DNA from: CAZTJA01 sp964613745
GTDB lineage: Bacteria > Desulfobacterota > Desulfomonilia > Desulfomonilales > Desulfomonilaceae
Length of the DNA stretch: 26,698 nt
Reading direction: 5' to 3'
NCBI GenBank assembly: GCA_964613745.1
Contig: CAZTJA010000037.1
Coordinates: forward strand, 1-26,698
Shown here in pieces: positions 1 through 8,140 of this stretch (position 1 is the first letter of the stretch; the number at the start of each line of letters is the position of its first letter). The notes below the pieces were generated by a model, which was given only the letters and a program-made list of their open reading frames with translations, did no database searches and had not been told where the DNA came from. A program made the position numbers and the translations under genes.

Positions 1-5
1 TTTTT

Positions 6-81
6 TGGCTCCCCGAGTAGGACTCGAACCTACAACCTAGTGGTTAACAGCCACCCGCTCTGCCGATTGAGCTATCGAGGA
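6..81 (-). tRNA. tRNA-Asn (GTT)
   Basis: Read on the minus strand, this folds as a complete 76-nt tRNA. The 7-bp acceptor stem TCCTCGA/TCGGGGA contains one G-T pair. The D-arm has AGCTCAATCGGCAGAGC, the anticodon loop CTGTTAACC gives anticodon GTT (Asn), and the T-arm carries GGTTCGAGTCC. The discriminator base is G and the 3' CCA is encoded at positions 6-8. It lies about 95 nt downstream of the next minus-strand gene, and the window ends just after it. Confidence 0.97.
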
Positions 82-176
82 ACACGCTTTACTCGGTTTC
101 AGCTTCACCGAATCCTTATAATAGTCCGAACGTCGATTCCTTGTCAACGAGGAATTTGTGAAACAGCAGCTTTAAA

Positions 177-716
177 TTATGATTTGGATTCCGAATCAAT
201 CCAAGCCTTAATGGCAGGCAATTCTGTGGACTCCCAATCATCTGACACCCTGATGGTAAGAAAAAACTCGAAGAGCGAATCCACGGACTCGAGACACTGC
301 TCCAGGAGATACATTTTTTCGAGAAAACTGCCTTCATCTTCGTCATCGTCGGATTCACCGCTCGGCAAAATGGGCGGCGTCCTAAGTGAACCGAACGAAA
401 ACCACGTACCCTTGATCACCATGGTGAAGTCATTTTCCCCGGTTCTGATTAGAATTCGAGCTTCCTCAATTTTTTTTCCTTCGCGAATGGCTGCCAATCC
501 TTCGCGCAATTCCGACTGCTCGCCCTTGAGCGACACAAATTGCGGCGTGTCCGTCTCCAATAAATCGAGCACCATGCGATCCAGGAAAATCACTTCATAG
601 GTACTTTTGCCGGGAACCTCTATTCGGCCCCCGGTTTTAATTGACTTAAACCATAGCCAAGTCAGAAACTCGCGGCCTAAGAATGCCTTTTCCCTCAGGA
701 TATCAAGAAAATCCAT
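177..716 (-). CDS. Small RdgC-like / hypothetical protein
   Basis: This is a 179-residue soluble protein with no signal peptide or membrane segment. Near its N-terminus is GREFLTWLWFKS (residues 14-25), followed by a mixed alpha/beta region (REGLAAIREGKKIEEARILI, about 70-90) and an acidic stretch DDDEDE at about 124-129. From memory, the GREFLTWLW block and the 'lREGKK..eAr' block resemble the C-terminal module of the longer RdgC-like (recombination-associated) proteins of Deltaproteobacteria. The N-terminal RdgC part is missing, so it may be a stand-alone C-terminal module or an unrelated family. A purine-rich AAAAAGAAGA precedes the ATG; the ribosome-binding site is weak. tRNA-Asn lies downstream on the same strand. 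The reading frame is convincing but the function is unproven. Confidence 0.7.
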   Translation of the reverse strand: MDFLDILREKAFLGREFLTWLWFKSIKTGGRIEVPGKSTYEVIFLDRMVLDLLETDTPQFVSLKGEQSELREGLAAIREGKKIEEARILIRTGENDFTMVIKGTWFSFGSLRTPPILPSGESDDDEDEGSFLEKMYLLEQCLESVDSLFEFFLTIRVSDDWESTELPAIKAWIDSESKS

Positions 717-797
717 AATCTTCTTTTTTTGAAAGTATTAGAGCGGTGGCCATTTTAGGAAATGCCGTTTTTTAAATCAAGAGAGAGGGTGTGCAAA

Positions 798-821
798 GCT
801 CCCTATCTAACAATAGGGAGC
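798..821 (-). terminator. Stem-loop after treT
   Basis: There is a perfect 9-bp inverted repeat, GCTCCCTAT / ATAGGGAGC, with a 6-nt loop, starting 8 nt beyond the treT stop codon. On the minus strand it is followed only by TTTGCAC, a short T-tract. It is probably a weak intrinsic terminator or an mRNA-stabilising 3' hairpin for the DUF5752-treT pair. Confidence 0.55.
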
Positions 822-829
822 CGTTGATC

Positions 830-2116
830 TTATGCACTCATGCGAAGTTTTTGGACATCCACGTCCGATCCGTCAGGTGATTCAAGCTCTATCCGCTCTT
901 CATTTCCATACAGCAGAGCAACCATTAGCGTTAACCATTCCCGCAGATTTCTCGTATTGAGAAAATTCGCCCGAACGAATTCTTTGGCCTTTCTTCCCAT
1001 TTCAAGGACCTTGTCGGGTCTCTGGAGCATGTAGCGTATTCTCAAAGCCGCACCTTCAGGGGTGCTCACCAGAAAGCCGGTGTGGTGATTGATTACCTGA
1101 AGTCTAATTCCACCGGTATTACCGCCTATAACCGGAGTACTTTTCCACATGGCTTCTGTGACGGTCAATCCGAATCCCTCTTTAACGGACTTTTGCAACA
1201 CAATATTTGAAGCCCTTTGCAATGCATTAATTATAATATTGGCGTCCGGGGGAAGCAGTAGAATGTGCAGATCCTTGTCCTGACCTGCCGCGGCTTTTAC
1301 TTCCGCCAATACGATTTCACCTTCCGGGTCATCCGTAGCTCCACCTCCCGCCAAGACAAGTTGCAAACCCGGAGCAAATGTCTTAGCCATGCGGTATGCC
1401 TTGATAACTCCCAAGGGATCCTTGAATCGGTCGTATCGTGAAACCTGGGTTATGATCGGACGCTCGGGGTCCAGATTAAAATTCCTGTATATATTCTGAA
1501 TTTCTTCTTCCGGTAGATCTTTGTTCTTGTCGCTCAAAGGATCAATACTCGGAGCAATGAGATATTGCGTGTGCGGCAAAGGCTGCGCAAAATCAGCAAG
1601 CGAAAATATGCTTGCATCATAATTCGCTGCGAAGTTTTTCAAATATTTCCATATCGGACGGTAAGGATGACTCAAATCGATGTGGCAACGCCAGATCCAT
1701 TTGCCTTTCCTATTTGGAAAATGTTTCAGCAGAGGCAACGGTTGAGGATCGTGAATAAAGACGATGTCCGCATCCTCAAGTACCGGTCGCAATTCTTCCG
1801 CATTTTCCACATTGGTCTGCTCGTAAATTTTTAAGAGAGAATCGGGAATAGGGACAGGAGTTCCCTGTAGAGCATTGTGAAAACCTTTGGTACATTCGTA
1901 AAACTTTTCTTCGCCCCGAATAATCTCCCAGCGCACATTGAGCCCTAGTTCCTGTTTTAAAGGGACTAATTTGGTCAGTATTTCAGCAACTCCACCACCG
2001 ACGCGTGTCGAATTTACGTGCACAACCTTGATGCCCTTCAAGAGAGCCGCCAATTGTTTGAGATGATCCATCACGTCCTTGCCGGCTACGGCTGCATACT
2101 CATCAAGTGAAACCAT
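830..2116 (-). CDS. treT: Trehalose synthase TreT-type glycosyltransferase (GT4)
   Basis: This 428-residue cytoplasmic glycosyltransferase has the GT-B fold. The family hallmark VHVNSTRVGGGVAEIL sits at residues 33-48 (acceptor-site Gly-rich loop). SRYDRFKDP at about 226-234 is the typical 'R-x-D-x-x-K-D' phosphate-binding segment. EGFGLTVTE at 313-321 is the EX7E motif that binds the donor sugar nucleotide. TreT enzymes reversibly join an NDP-glucose and glucose to make trehalose (EC 2.4.1.245). The start ATG overlaps the stop of the upstream DUF5752 gene (TAATG) and has a perfect AGGAGG eight bases before it, so the two are translationally coupled. Length and motifs fit the family. The donor (ADP- or UDP-glucose) and the trehalose product are inferred from homology; another alpha-glucosyl acceptor is possible. 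Confidence 0.88.
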   Translation of the reverse strand: MVSLDEYAAVAGKDVMDHLKQLAALLKGIKVVHVNSTRVGGGVAEILTKLVPLKQELGLNVRWEIIRGEEKFYECTKGFHNALQGTPVPIPDSLLKIYEQTNVENAEELRPVLEDADIVFIHDPQPLPLLKHFPNRKGKWIWRCHIDLSHPYRPIWKYLKNFAANYDASIFSLADFAQPLPHTQYLIAPSIDPLSDKNKDLPEEEIQNIYRNFNLDPERPIITQVSRYDRFKDPLGVIKAYRMAKTFAPGLQLVLAGGGATDDPEGEIVLAEVKAAAGQDKDLHILLLPPDANIIINALQRASNIVLQKSVKEGFGLTVTEAMWKSTPVIGGNTGGIRLQVINHHTGFLVSTPEGAALRIRYMLQRPDKVLEMGRKAKEFVRANFLNTRNLREWLTLMVALLYGNEERIELESPDGSDVDVQKLRMSA

Positions 2117-2784
2117 TAATTGTTCCTCCTGAAATAATTGTGAAAAACGGAAATCAGACTCTGACGCACTTCCGTCAAAGTTGAAAAGTAAGGATCGACC
2201 GCAGCCAGATCAACGCACAATTCGTGATATTTATCTCCGAATCCGTCAAGCCACGCACGAAAATCATCTATTCCTCTTGGAAATCTCCTCCGGGCATCAA
2301 TGTAATGATAAAAAATGCTGCCCACGGACATGTTCGCAACGGCATCAGTCAATTCACTCGGCTCATTAATTTTCTTTTCCGTATCGAAAACGACTATTTG
2401 AGATCTCGTAAAATGAAATTTTTGATCATTTTTTGCCCAGATTGGTCTCTCTACTTCATCCAAACGTTGTTCAAAAACATCCACCAACATGGAACGCAGC
2501 ATCTCAAGATCTTCATAATCGGTAGGATCAATGACGGCCAATCTTTCCGCCAAGACATCATCATGCAATGCGTAATGGCACCAGACGGCAAAATCATTAT
2601 TATATTGAGGATCATCAAATCTCGGCCTCAATAGACCTCCCCAGAAGTGATGATAAATGCTGCCCGGGTGAATGTTCGTAAGTATATCAAGCATTTCGCG
2701 CAAATTTTGCGCTCTGCGACCGGTTGCTATAGTAGCCAATGCACAATCTTTAATTGCAAATGGTTCAATACTAATTTCGCCCAT
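2116..2784 (-). CDS. DUF5752 family protein, internally duplicated
   Basis: This 222-residue soluble protein is built of two similar halves. Repeat 1 (about residues 8-112) contains NLREMLDILTNIHPGSIYHH, then a DDF/NNDFAVW segment, then LAVIDPTDYEDLEMLRSMLVDVFE. Repeat 2 (about 123-219) contains ELTDAVANMSVGSIFYHYID, then a GIDDFRAWL segment, then LAAVDPYFSTLTEVRQSLISVF. The shared 'GSI(Y/F)(H/Y)H' and 'L..(I/V)DP.....L..(L/V)R..L..VF' signatures match what I recall of DUF5752, a family of unknown function often found beside glycosyltransferases. Its stop codon overlaps the treT start. The ATG has AGAGGAGG four bases upstream. Tight coupling suggests a partner or regulator of TreT, but no biochemical role can be read from the sequence. 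Confidence 0.8.
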   Translation of the reverse strand: MGEISIEPFAIKDCALATIATGRRAQNLREMLDILTNIHPGSIYHHFWGGLLRPRFDDPQYNNDFAVWCHYALHDDVLAERLAVIDPTDYEDLEMLRSMLVDVFEQRLDEVERPIWAKNDQKFHFTRSQIVVFDTEKKINEPSELTDAVANMSVGSIFYHYIDARRRFPRGIDDFRAWLDGFGDKYHELCVDLAAVDPYFSTLTEVRQSLISVFHNYFRRNN

Positions 2785-3022
2785 TTCGCCTCCTCTTAAA
2801 CCAACGGCAAAGATATCCTCTGAATTTCAGATTGATGGACCTCAAAAAAGTTTCATGTGCCATGCACGGTTAGATTTGGAGGCAGGAAGGGATAGTGAGT
2901 AGAGTGGATAGTTCTACTCCGTGAATATCCAATAGTGCGGGCTAGGACTTTGGGTTGAAATTTTATGCAGAAATTCAGGCAATCAAAGGCGAAGCGACAC
3001 GCATTCCCTAACCATGTCCCAA

Positions 3023-5665
3023 CTAGATAGTTGATGTGACCGGGTAGAAAAAATGGGTGATAGCCGTCTGAAGCGCTGCAGTCAGCAAGCACGCCAAAAT
3101 CGAATGCGGCAGAATCCCAATGATTGCTCGTCCGAAACTCTCGTCGCTGGATCGGCCGAGCTTGTAGATGATCATTAAACTCCAAGCTAAACCTATCCAA
3201 AGCAGGATCTTCTGAATAAAGTGAGTAACATCCGGAGGAACAGTTATGATCAACTGTTTAAATATTTCAAACTGAAACGTATTGCTCACGAGAATAGGTA
3301 ATTGGACTCCCCAGTTGATGAGATAATACACGTGAAACGCAGTGAAACCCGTGAGAGTTATCGGTAGTAGCGCTAATCCATATCTAGAAAAGTTTTCGTT
3401 AAATGTGTCTCCAAAGAAATTCTTGGACAGTGAAGCGGATAATGCGAGTAGCAGGTTGACGATGATGAGTATGGCGAAAAATACGAGACTGAATTTTCCA
3501 ATTTCGGGCAGGGGAATATCGGCCGTCAATCGGCTATAGATGGGCATTTTACTGACCATTTCACTTATAAGGCCGCCTATCATTCCAATTATGAGAAAGG
3601 CGGTACCGGTATTCGTATGCCGCATTTCCCATATTTCTTTGCCCGGTACCCGGAGATTTAAGTTAACGGCACCGTGAGGACAAATTTTCACGCAAATTCC
3701 GCAAAGTTTGCAAAACCTATTACTGTGCAACTTTGGAGCAACCTGGCCGAACGGACATCCTTCCATCTGTGCATTTCCCAAATAGCACTCGTTTGAGGTG
3801 CATTGAGAAACACAGACATTTCGATCAGCTCTCAGCTCCAGTGGAGATGATTTGGCCAAAACACTGATCATGCCTCCAAGTCCGCACAAATAACGGCACC
3901 AAGACTGTCTCTCATAAATAATCGCAGTCAGAACTGCAGAGACAAGCATGACCAGCAGCAGTAGTCCTACATTAAAAGGTGAGTGCCTGATGTTCGTAGC
4001 CGTTTCGAACCAGATGATTCCCAAAACGGCAGCGGCAATCACAAGATCACTGTGATTTTTCAAAAACTGAGGGAAAGGCCTTTCAAGCGCTACAATTTTC
4101 TTGGCGAGCTTACTCAGGGTCCCTATGGGACACAGAGAACACCAGAATCTAGACCAGATGAATGCACCGACTATTATTATCGGCCATCCTACAGCCCAAC
4201 TAAACAATGCTGCGGGGTTGTTCATCAGGTCCGCCGGCCCTAGGAAAAGCAGAACAAGCAAAATGAAAAAGAAAGGCGTTACCGCACTTTGAAATACCGC
4301 AGGAAACAAAGGACTGCGGAGCATCTGCTTTACGACATTGAATCTTAGCAGGTTGAATTTTCCGCGACCTTCTACCCTTTTGAGATCAAAGTATATATCC
4401 TGGGGCCTAATCACACCGCCTTGAGAAACCAGAATTGCCCTTTTCAAGGTTGTAGATAACTCGACGTCGTTCCCAGGCCACGAATAATTGACCAAAGTCT
4501 TGAGAGTCTCTTTGGGCAATTCCCCCGTATCTTTCCTAAGCTCTTGACAATACTGACTTATATAATGTTCGACCAAACCAGGGATTTCTCTGCGTCTTTT
4601 TCGTAGAGGCGGAATGGTCAAAGATCGTGTTTTGAGACCGTGAATTAAAGGATGTTTTTCTTTGGTGATTTCAGATGCGTCTAGTTCTGTTGTAGCAATG
4701 AGCCTCAGCTTGACCTGATTTCGTTCCGTGCCGCCATACCGAGAAAAGCTGCCGGTCGTCAAAGCATCCAGAAGTTGCGCCTGCATTTCCGTGGTGAGCA
4801 GCTCTACGCCGCGGACGAGAAGCGTTCCGTCTTCCGTCAACTCTGTGTAGCCGGGAGTAATCTTAACGCCCTCATTCGCCGGTTCTTCGGTTCCAAAGAA
4901 CAATTTAATCTGTTCCACGGTGAGGTCTTTGACGGCGCTTCCGTTTCCGGATTCTTCATGATTGACGTAATTCTCATGACGGGTTCTTAATAGATCCAGG
5001 AGAAGAAAAACGCCTTTATAGTGATGACTCATTCTGAAAATGGTATGAGCCAGAACCTCCTTACCGACTCCCGTTTCTCCGATTATCAAAACGGGACCTT
5101 CGGACATCGCAAGCTCTTCTACACGAGAAGCCAAATGGCTGCGTATGTAATCGCCGATTACATAATCCGGGAAAATATGTTCCTGTCTGCTGATTAACGA
5201 TTGCAACGCTCGTTTACGCTTCTTGCTCTGAAAAATGGTTCGATCGAGTCTCATTATTTTTCGGGCAAGATTCTTGACCATCAACGTTGCAAAGCTCGGG
5301 TTCTCCCGCAGCATCATTTCAAAGTTTTCGTAATCGAGGGTGATGAGTTGAGACCGCTCGTCGGCGATAAGTTCGACATCGGAGGGAGCAGGAGACCCGG
5401 TGATAAAACTGATCTCTCCGAAAATATCCCCGGGTTTTAATGTATCAACGGGGATGACCTGGTCTTCCCCTTCACGCATTATGAGGCTGATCTCGCCGGC
5501 CAGTATAAATCTGACGCTCTCGCCATTGTCGCCGGGTTTCAGCACTGTATCTCCAGGACCAAATTCCTGAGGCGTGCCCTTCTGTTTTAGAACCTGCCTG
5601 ATACCGTCAGGAAAGTGTTCCATTGGATCAATTACCGGATCGTTAGGATGAGGTATTTTGAGCAT
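3023..5665 (-). CDS. cNMP-binding / degenerate AAA+ / NapH-NosR-type Fe-S membrane fusion protein
   Basis: This 880-residue protein has three modules. Residues about 17-145 form a cyclic-nucleotide-binding (CRP/FNR sensor) beta-barrel with PGD..GEI..I and PGDIFGEISFITGSPAPSDV. Residues about 165-430 resemble the AAA+ core of sigma-54 activators: Walker A GETGVGKE (196-203), sensor I RLIATT, Arg-finger-like IPPLRKRRREIP (351-362) and WPGN (396-399). The GAFTGA loop is absent. The Walker B Asp-Glu is replaced (TLLVRGVELL, 281-290), and the sensor II Arg of GNVREL is lost (GNDVEL). No helix-turn-helix follows. Instead come membrane helices from about 463, cysteine motifs CSLCP (509-513) and CRYLC (590-594), Cys618/622/627/637, and a 4Fe-4S motif CKLCGICVKICP (652-663), then further helices to the end. 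The polyferredoxin part resembles NapH/NosR. I infer a membrane redox or signal-coupling protein, not a transcription activator. The start ATG has only a weak ribosome-binding site. The gene is monocistronic: a 238-bp gap with no recognisable gene separates it from the DUF5752 gene. Confidence 0.85.
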   Translation of the reverse strand: MLKIPHPNDPVIDPMEHFPDGIRQVLKQKGTPQEFGPGDTVLKPGDNGESVRFILAGEISLIMREGEDQVIPVDTLKPGDIFGEISFITGSPAPSDVELIADERSQLITLDYENFEMMLRENPSFATLMVKNLARKIMRLDRTIFQSKKRKRALQSLISRQEHIFPDYVIGDYIRSHLASRVEELAMSEGPVLIIGETGVGKEVLAHTIFRMSHHYKGVFLLLDLLRTRHENYVNHEESGNGSAVKDLTVEQIKLFFGTEEPANEGVKITPGYTELTEDGTLLVRGVELLTTEMQAQLLDALTTGSFSRYGGTERNQVKLRLIATTELDASEITKEKHPLIHGLKTRSLTIPPLRKRRREIPGLVEHYISQYCQELRKDTGELPKETLKTLVNYSWPGNDVELSTTLKRAILVSQGGVIRPQDIYFDLKRVEGRGKFNLLRFNVVKQMLRSPLFPAVFQSAVTPFFFILLVLLFLGPADLMNNPAALFSWAVGWPIIIVGAFIWSRFWCSLCPIGTLSKLAKKIVALERPFPQFLKNHSDLVIAAAVLGIIWFETATNIRHSPFNVGLLLLVMLVSAVLTAIIYERQSWCRYLCGLGGMISVLAKSSPLELRADRNVCVSQCTSNECYLGNAQMEGCPFGQVAPKLHSNRFCKLCGICVKICPHGAVNLNLRVPGKEIWEMRHTNTGTAFLIIGMIGGLISEMVSKMPIYSRLTADIPLPEIGKFSLVFFAILIIVNLLLALSASLSKNFFGDTFNENFSRYGLALLPITLTGFTAFHVYYLINWGVQLPILVSNTFQFEIFKQLIITVPPDVTHFIQKILLWIGLAWSLMIIYKLGRSSDESFGRAIIGILPHSILACLLTAALQTAITHFFYPVTSTI

Positions 5666-5998
5666 TTCTCGACCAAATCGCTCTTTGTGAACTTATCTAT
5701 TCCGTTTTCTTGGAAAGAATTGACGGTCAAAATCACCGAGGAGTCGGACTACTGACGTTTGTCAGTTTATCTCAATAGTTTTGATAAGAAAAGCAAATGA
5801 CACTCGCGGGCTGACCTGCACGGAAGCACTGTGGTTCATCCAGGTGAATTCCTTAGCGGCTCCTTACTGCATTCTAGATCCGTGTGGTAATCCGCGGCAG
5901 TTAATAATACACAATCTCATTTTCACGATACATGACTCGTTTTTCGGGTGCGTGAACGAACTGGATAGCTTATTTTTACCGCTCAATGTTGAAACATC
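5666..5998. other. Divergent intergenic region, 5' part
   Basis: This is the fusion-gene side of the 537-bp gap between two divergent genes. It must hold the minus-strand promoter of the fusion gene, but I could not pick a convincing one. I see no tRNA, repeat or protein-like reading frame. An open frame at 5781-6002 (plus) has no ribosome-binding site and unremarkable composition, so I regard it as chance. The structured part of the gap starts at 5999. Confidence 0.5.
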
Positions 5999-6028
5999 TT
6001 GATAAAAGATTGGTCCTGGGAATAGAAT
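5999..6028 (+). promoter_or_regulatory. Sigma-70-type promoter for the pckG leader RNA
   Basis: The -35 box TTGATA (5999-6004, five of six consensus bases) and the -10 box TAGAAT (6023-6028, five of six) are separated by 18 bp. Transcription would start near 6035, directly before the first hairpin of the leader RNA and about 170 nt upstream of the pckG start codon. It was found by eye; no start site has been measured. Confidence 0.55.
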
Positions 6029-6034
6029 CTATAG

Positions 6035-6170
6035 ATGTGCATTGGAGTTTGTGTATAGCCCCTTTGTTGGATGCCCAATGCAGATCGTTTTCGCTTATCG
6101 GCTCTTGAATGAGAGCCGAATTCCGTTCTTCAGATTAAATCCTCCGGCCATTTCGGAGGGGGGTTTTTAT
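6035..6170 (+). ncRNA. Structured leader RNA / attenuator candidate upstream of pckG
   Basis: The predicted transcript carries three stems in a row. The first is GCATTGG (6039-6045) with CCAATGC (6075-6081), enclosing 29 nt. The second is CGGCTCT (6099-6105) with AGAGCCG (6112-6118) around a 6-nt loop. The third is CCTCCG (6141-6146) with CGGAGG (6154-6159), followed by GGGG and TTTTT (6164-6168). The third stem looks like an intrinsic terminator and ends about 25 nt before the pckG Shine-Dalgarno sequence (AAGGAG, 6192-6197). This could be a transcription attenuator or riboswitch controlling pckG, or a separate small RNA with its own terminator. It matches no riboswitch class that I recognise. 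Confidence 0.45.
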
Positions 6171-6202
6171 ACGTTCTGTTATTTTGGCAATAAGGAGTCC
6201 TG

Positions 6203-7993
6203 ATGTCTCTTAACAAGAAGCTCGAAAACTTGATCGAAAATACGGCCAAACTCTGTCGACCCGATCGAGTAGTCATTTGCGATGGTTCCGATGAAGAATA
6301 CCAATTAATGTTGCGACTCATGATTCAAGCGGGAACTGCAATCGCTTTGAACTCGTCACTTCGACATAATTCGGTTTTCGTAAGATCGAGCCCCGCCGAC
6401 GTAGCCCGAGTAGAGGATCGGACCTTTATCTGCGCAAAAACTCAAAAGGATGCAGGCCCGAACAATAACTGGCGAGATCCCGATGAAATGAAATCTGAAC
6501 TCACAAAGCTGTTCGACGGCTGCATGCAAGGAAGAACCCTATTTGTTATTCCCTACAGCATGGGGCCTACCGGTTCTCGAATCGCCAGGATAGGAATTGA
6601 GTTCACTGATTCCCCTTATGTTGTTGCAAACATGCACATCATGACCCGAGTCGGCTCCAAGGTTCTGGAAATACTCGGCGACAGTGAAGATTTCGTATTC
6701 GGGCTGCATTCCGTGGGAGCCCCGTTGGACAAGAACGAAGCTGACTCACCATGGCCTTGCAATCAGCAAATCAAATATATTTGCCATTTTCCGGAGACAC
6801 GGGAGATTTGGTCCTTCGGTTCAGGTTACGGCGGAAATGCTCTGTTAGGAAAAAAATGCCACGCGTTGCGCATTGCTTCAGTACAGGCCAGAGATGAAGG
6901 TTGGCTGGCCGAACACATGCTGATTCTCAAGCTTATAAATCCTGAAGGAAAAGCAAAATATATCACCGGCGCATTCCCATCGGCTTGCGGCAAGACCAAT
7001 TTGGCAATGCTCATTCCAACTATGCCGGGCTGGCGAGTAGAGACAATTGGCGACGACATAGCATGGATGAAGTTCGGCTCGGATGGTCGCCTTTATGCAA
7101 TCAACCCCGAAGCGGGCTTCTTCGGAGTCGCTCCGGGGACGAGCACCAAATCAAATCTGAATGCCATGCTTACGGCTGATCACAACTCAATTTTTACCAA
7201 TTGCGCTCTCACACCTGAAGGGGATGTGTGGTGGGAAGGAATGACCGAGACACCTCCTGCCGAACTTATGGATTGGCTTCGAAGACCTTGGGCTCCCGAA
7301 ACAAAGAGAAATGCAGCGCACCCTAATGCCCGTTTCACCGCCCCGGCTAGACAATGTCCGGTTATAGCGCCGGAATGGGAAGATCCGAACGGAGTACCTA
7401 TAGACGCAATACTGTTCGGAGGTAGGAGGGCAACAGTCGTGCCTCTCGTCACCGAAGCTTTTGACTGGGCACATGGGACCTTTCTCGGATCCATCATTAG
7501 CAGCGAGACTACCTTTGCAGCAGCCGGAAAAGTAGGCCAATTAAGACGTGATCCAATGGCAATGTTACCCTTTTGCGGGTACAACATGGGAAATTACTTT
7601 GAGCATTGGCTCGATATAGGCAGCAAGACGGACGCCAAGTTGCCGAAGATATATTATGTGAATTGGTTCCGACAAAATGCCGACGGCAAGTTTCTCTGGC
7701 CCGGTTACGGCGAAAATAGCCGAGTCCTCAAATGGATATTCGAGCGATGTGAAGGTGCCGCTTCAGCAGTCGATACCGCCATTGGACGTCTACCGGCTCC
7801 GGGGTCACTTGATGTACAGGGATTGGATTTAAGCACTGATGCATTGAATGAATTATTGAAGGTCCATGTTGAAGGCTGGTTACAAGAGATTCCCCTTATC
7901 GAAGAGTTCTACGCTAAGTTTGAGAATCGATTGCCGGCACAAATGAAAATCCAATTGTCGGAGCTGCAGAAAAGACTCGAATCATCAAAATAG
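6203..7993 (+). CDS. pckG: Phosphoenolpyruvate carboxykinase (GTP)
   Basis: This 596-residue cytoplasmic enzyme converts oxaloacetate plus GTP to phosphoenolpyruvate, CO2 and GDP (EC 4.1.1.32), the entry step of gluconeogenesis; in anaerobes it can also run in the carboxylating direction. The GTP-class PEPCK P-loop GAFPSACGKTNLAML is at about residues 256-270. It is followed by the metal-binding GDDIAWM segment, FGGRR, and the guanine-pocket segment FLWPGYGENSRVLKWIFER in the C-terminal third. The length equals that of typical bacterial GTP-PEPCK (about 600). The start ATG has AAGGAG five bases upstream. The gene is transcribed alone: a structured leader with a terminator-like hairpin lies in front and a strong terminator behind, which suggests that regulation acts at the leader. 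Confidence 0.97.
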   Translation: MSLNKKLENLIENTAKLCRPDRVVICDGSDEEYQLMLRLMIQAGTAIALNSSLRHNSVFVRSSPADVARVEDRTFICAKTQKDAGPNNNWRDPDEMKSELTKLFDGCMQGRTLFVIPYSMGPTGSRIARIGIEFTDSPYVVANMHIMTRVGSKVLEILGDSEDFVFGLHSVGAPLDKNEADSPWPCNQQIKYICHFPETREIWSFGSGYGGNALLGKKCHALRIASVQARDEGWLAEHMLILKLINPEGKAKYITGAFPSACGKTNLAMLIPTMPGWRVETIGDDIAWMKFGSDGRLYAINPEAGFFGVAPGTSTKSNLNAMLTADHNSIFTNCALTPEGDVWWEGMTETPPAELMDWLRRPWAPETKRNAAHPNARFTAPARQCPVIAPEWEDPNGVPIDAILFGGRRATVVPLVTEAFDWAHGTFLGSIISSETTFAAAGKVGQLRRDPMAMLPFCGYNMGNYFEHWLDIGSKTDAKLPKIYYVNWFRQNADGKFLWPGYGENSRVLKWIFERCEGAASAVDTAIGRLPAPGSLDVQGLDLSTDALNELLKVHVEGWLQEIPLIEEFYAKFENRLPAQMKIQLSELQKRLESSK

Positions 7994-8012
7994 TTACTAA
8001 TGACTGACAACA

Positions 8013-8037
8013 GGGGCGGTGAATTCCGCCCCTTTAT
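8013..8037 (+). terminator. Intrinsic terminator of pckG
   Basis: A perfect 7-bp GC-rich stem, GGGGCGG / CCGCCCC, with a 6-nt loop TGAATT is followed by TTTATT, starting 19 nt after the pckG stop codon. Confidence 0.85.
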
Positions 8038-8140
8038 TCCACTCTTGCCTTGCCCTGTCGTGATTCCCCCTTGCATACCCGGAAACGCCGACCAACCATG
8101 AAATATTGCGCAATCACATCGGTTATGTTTCTTATATCCT

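Noticed and set aside
748..773. Hairpin GGC-ATTT/AAAT-GCC followed by TTTTTT on the plus strand
   Set aside because: It has terminator-like form, but no plus-strand gene ends there and the stem contains a bulge. Not supported as functional.
2855..2880. TGGCAC on the minus strand as a sigma-54 promoter
   Set aside because: The -24-like GG is present but there is no GC at the -12 position with correct spacing.
5781..6002. 73-codon plus-strand frame in the gap before pckG
   Set aside because: It has no Shine-Dalgarno sequence and no recognisable motif, and it overlaps the -35 region of the leader promoter.
6035..6170. Possible 6S RNA or a known riboswitch class in the pckG leader
   Set aside because: The 5' and 3' ends do not pair into one long hairpin as in 6S RNA, and no conserved riboswitch core was recognised. 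Kept as an unclassified leader.
7180..7587. Long minus-strand open frame inside pckG (and similar antisense frames inside glnE, treT, the fusion gene and others)
   Set aside because: These are shadows of well-supported genes, without ribosome-binding sites or protein-like composition.
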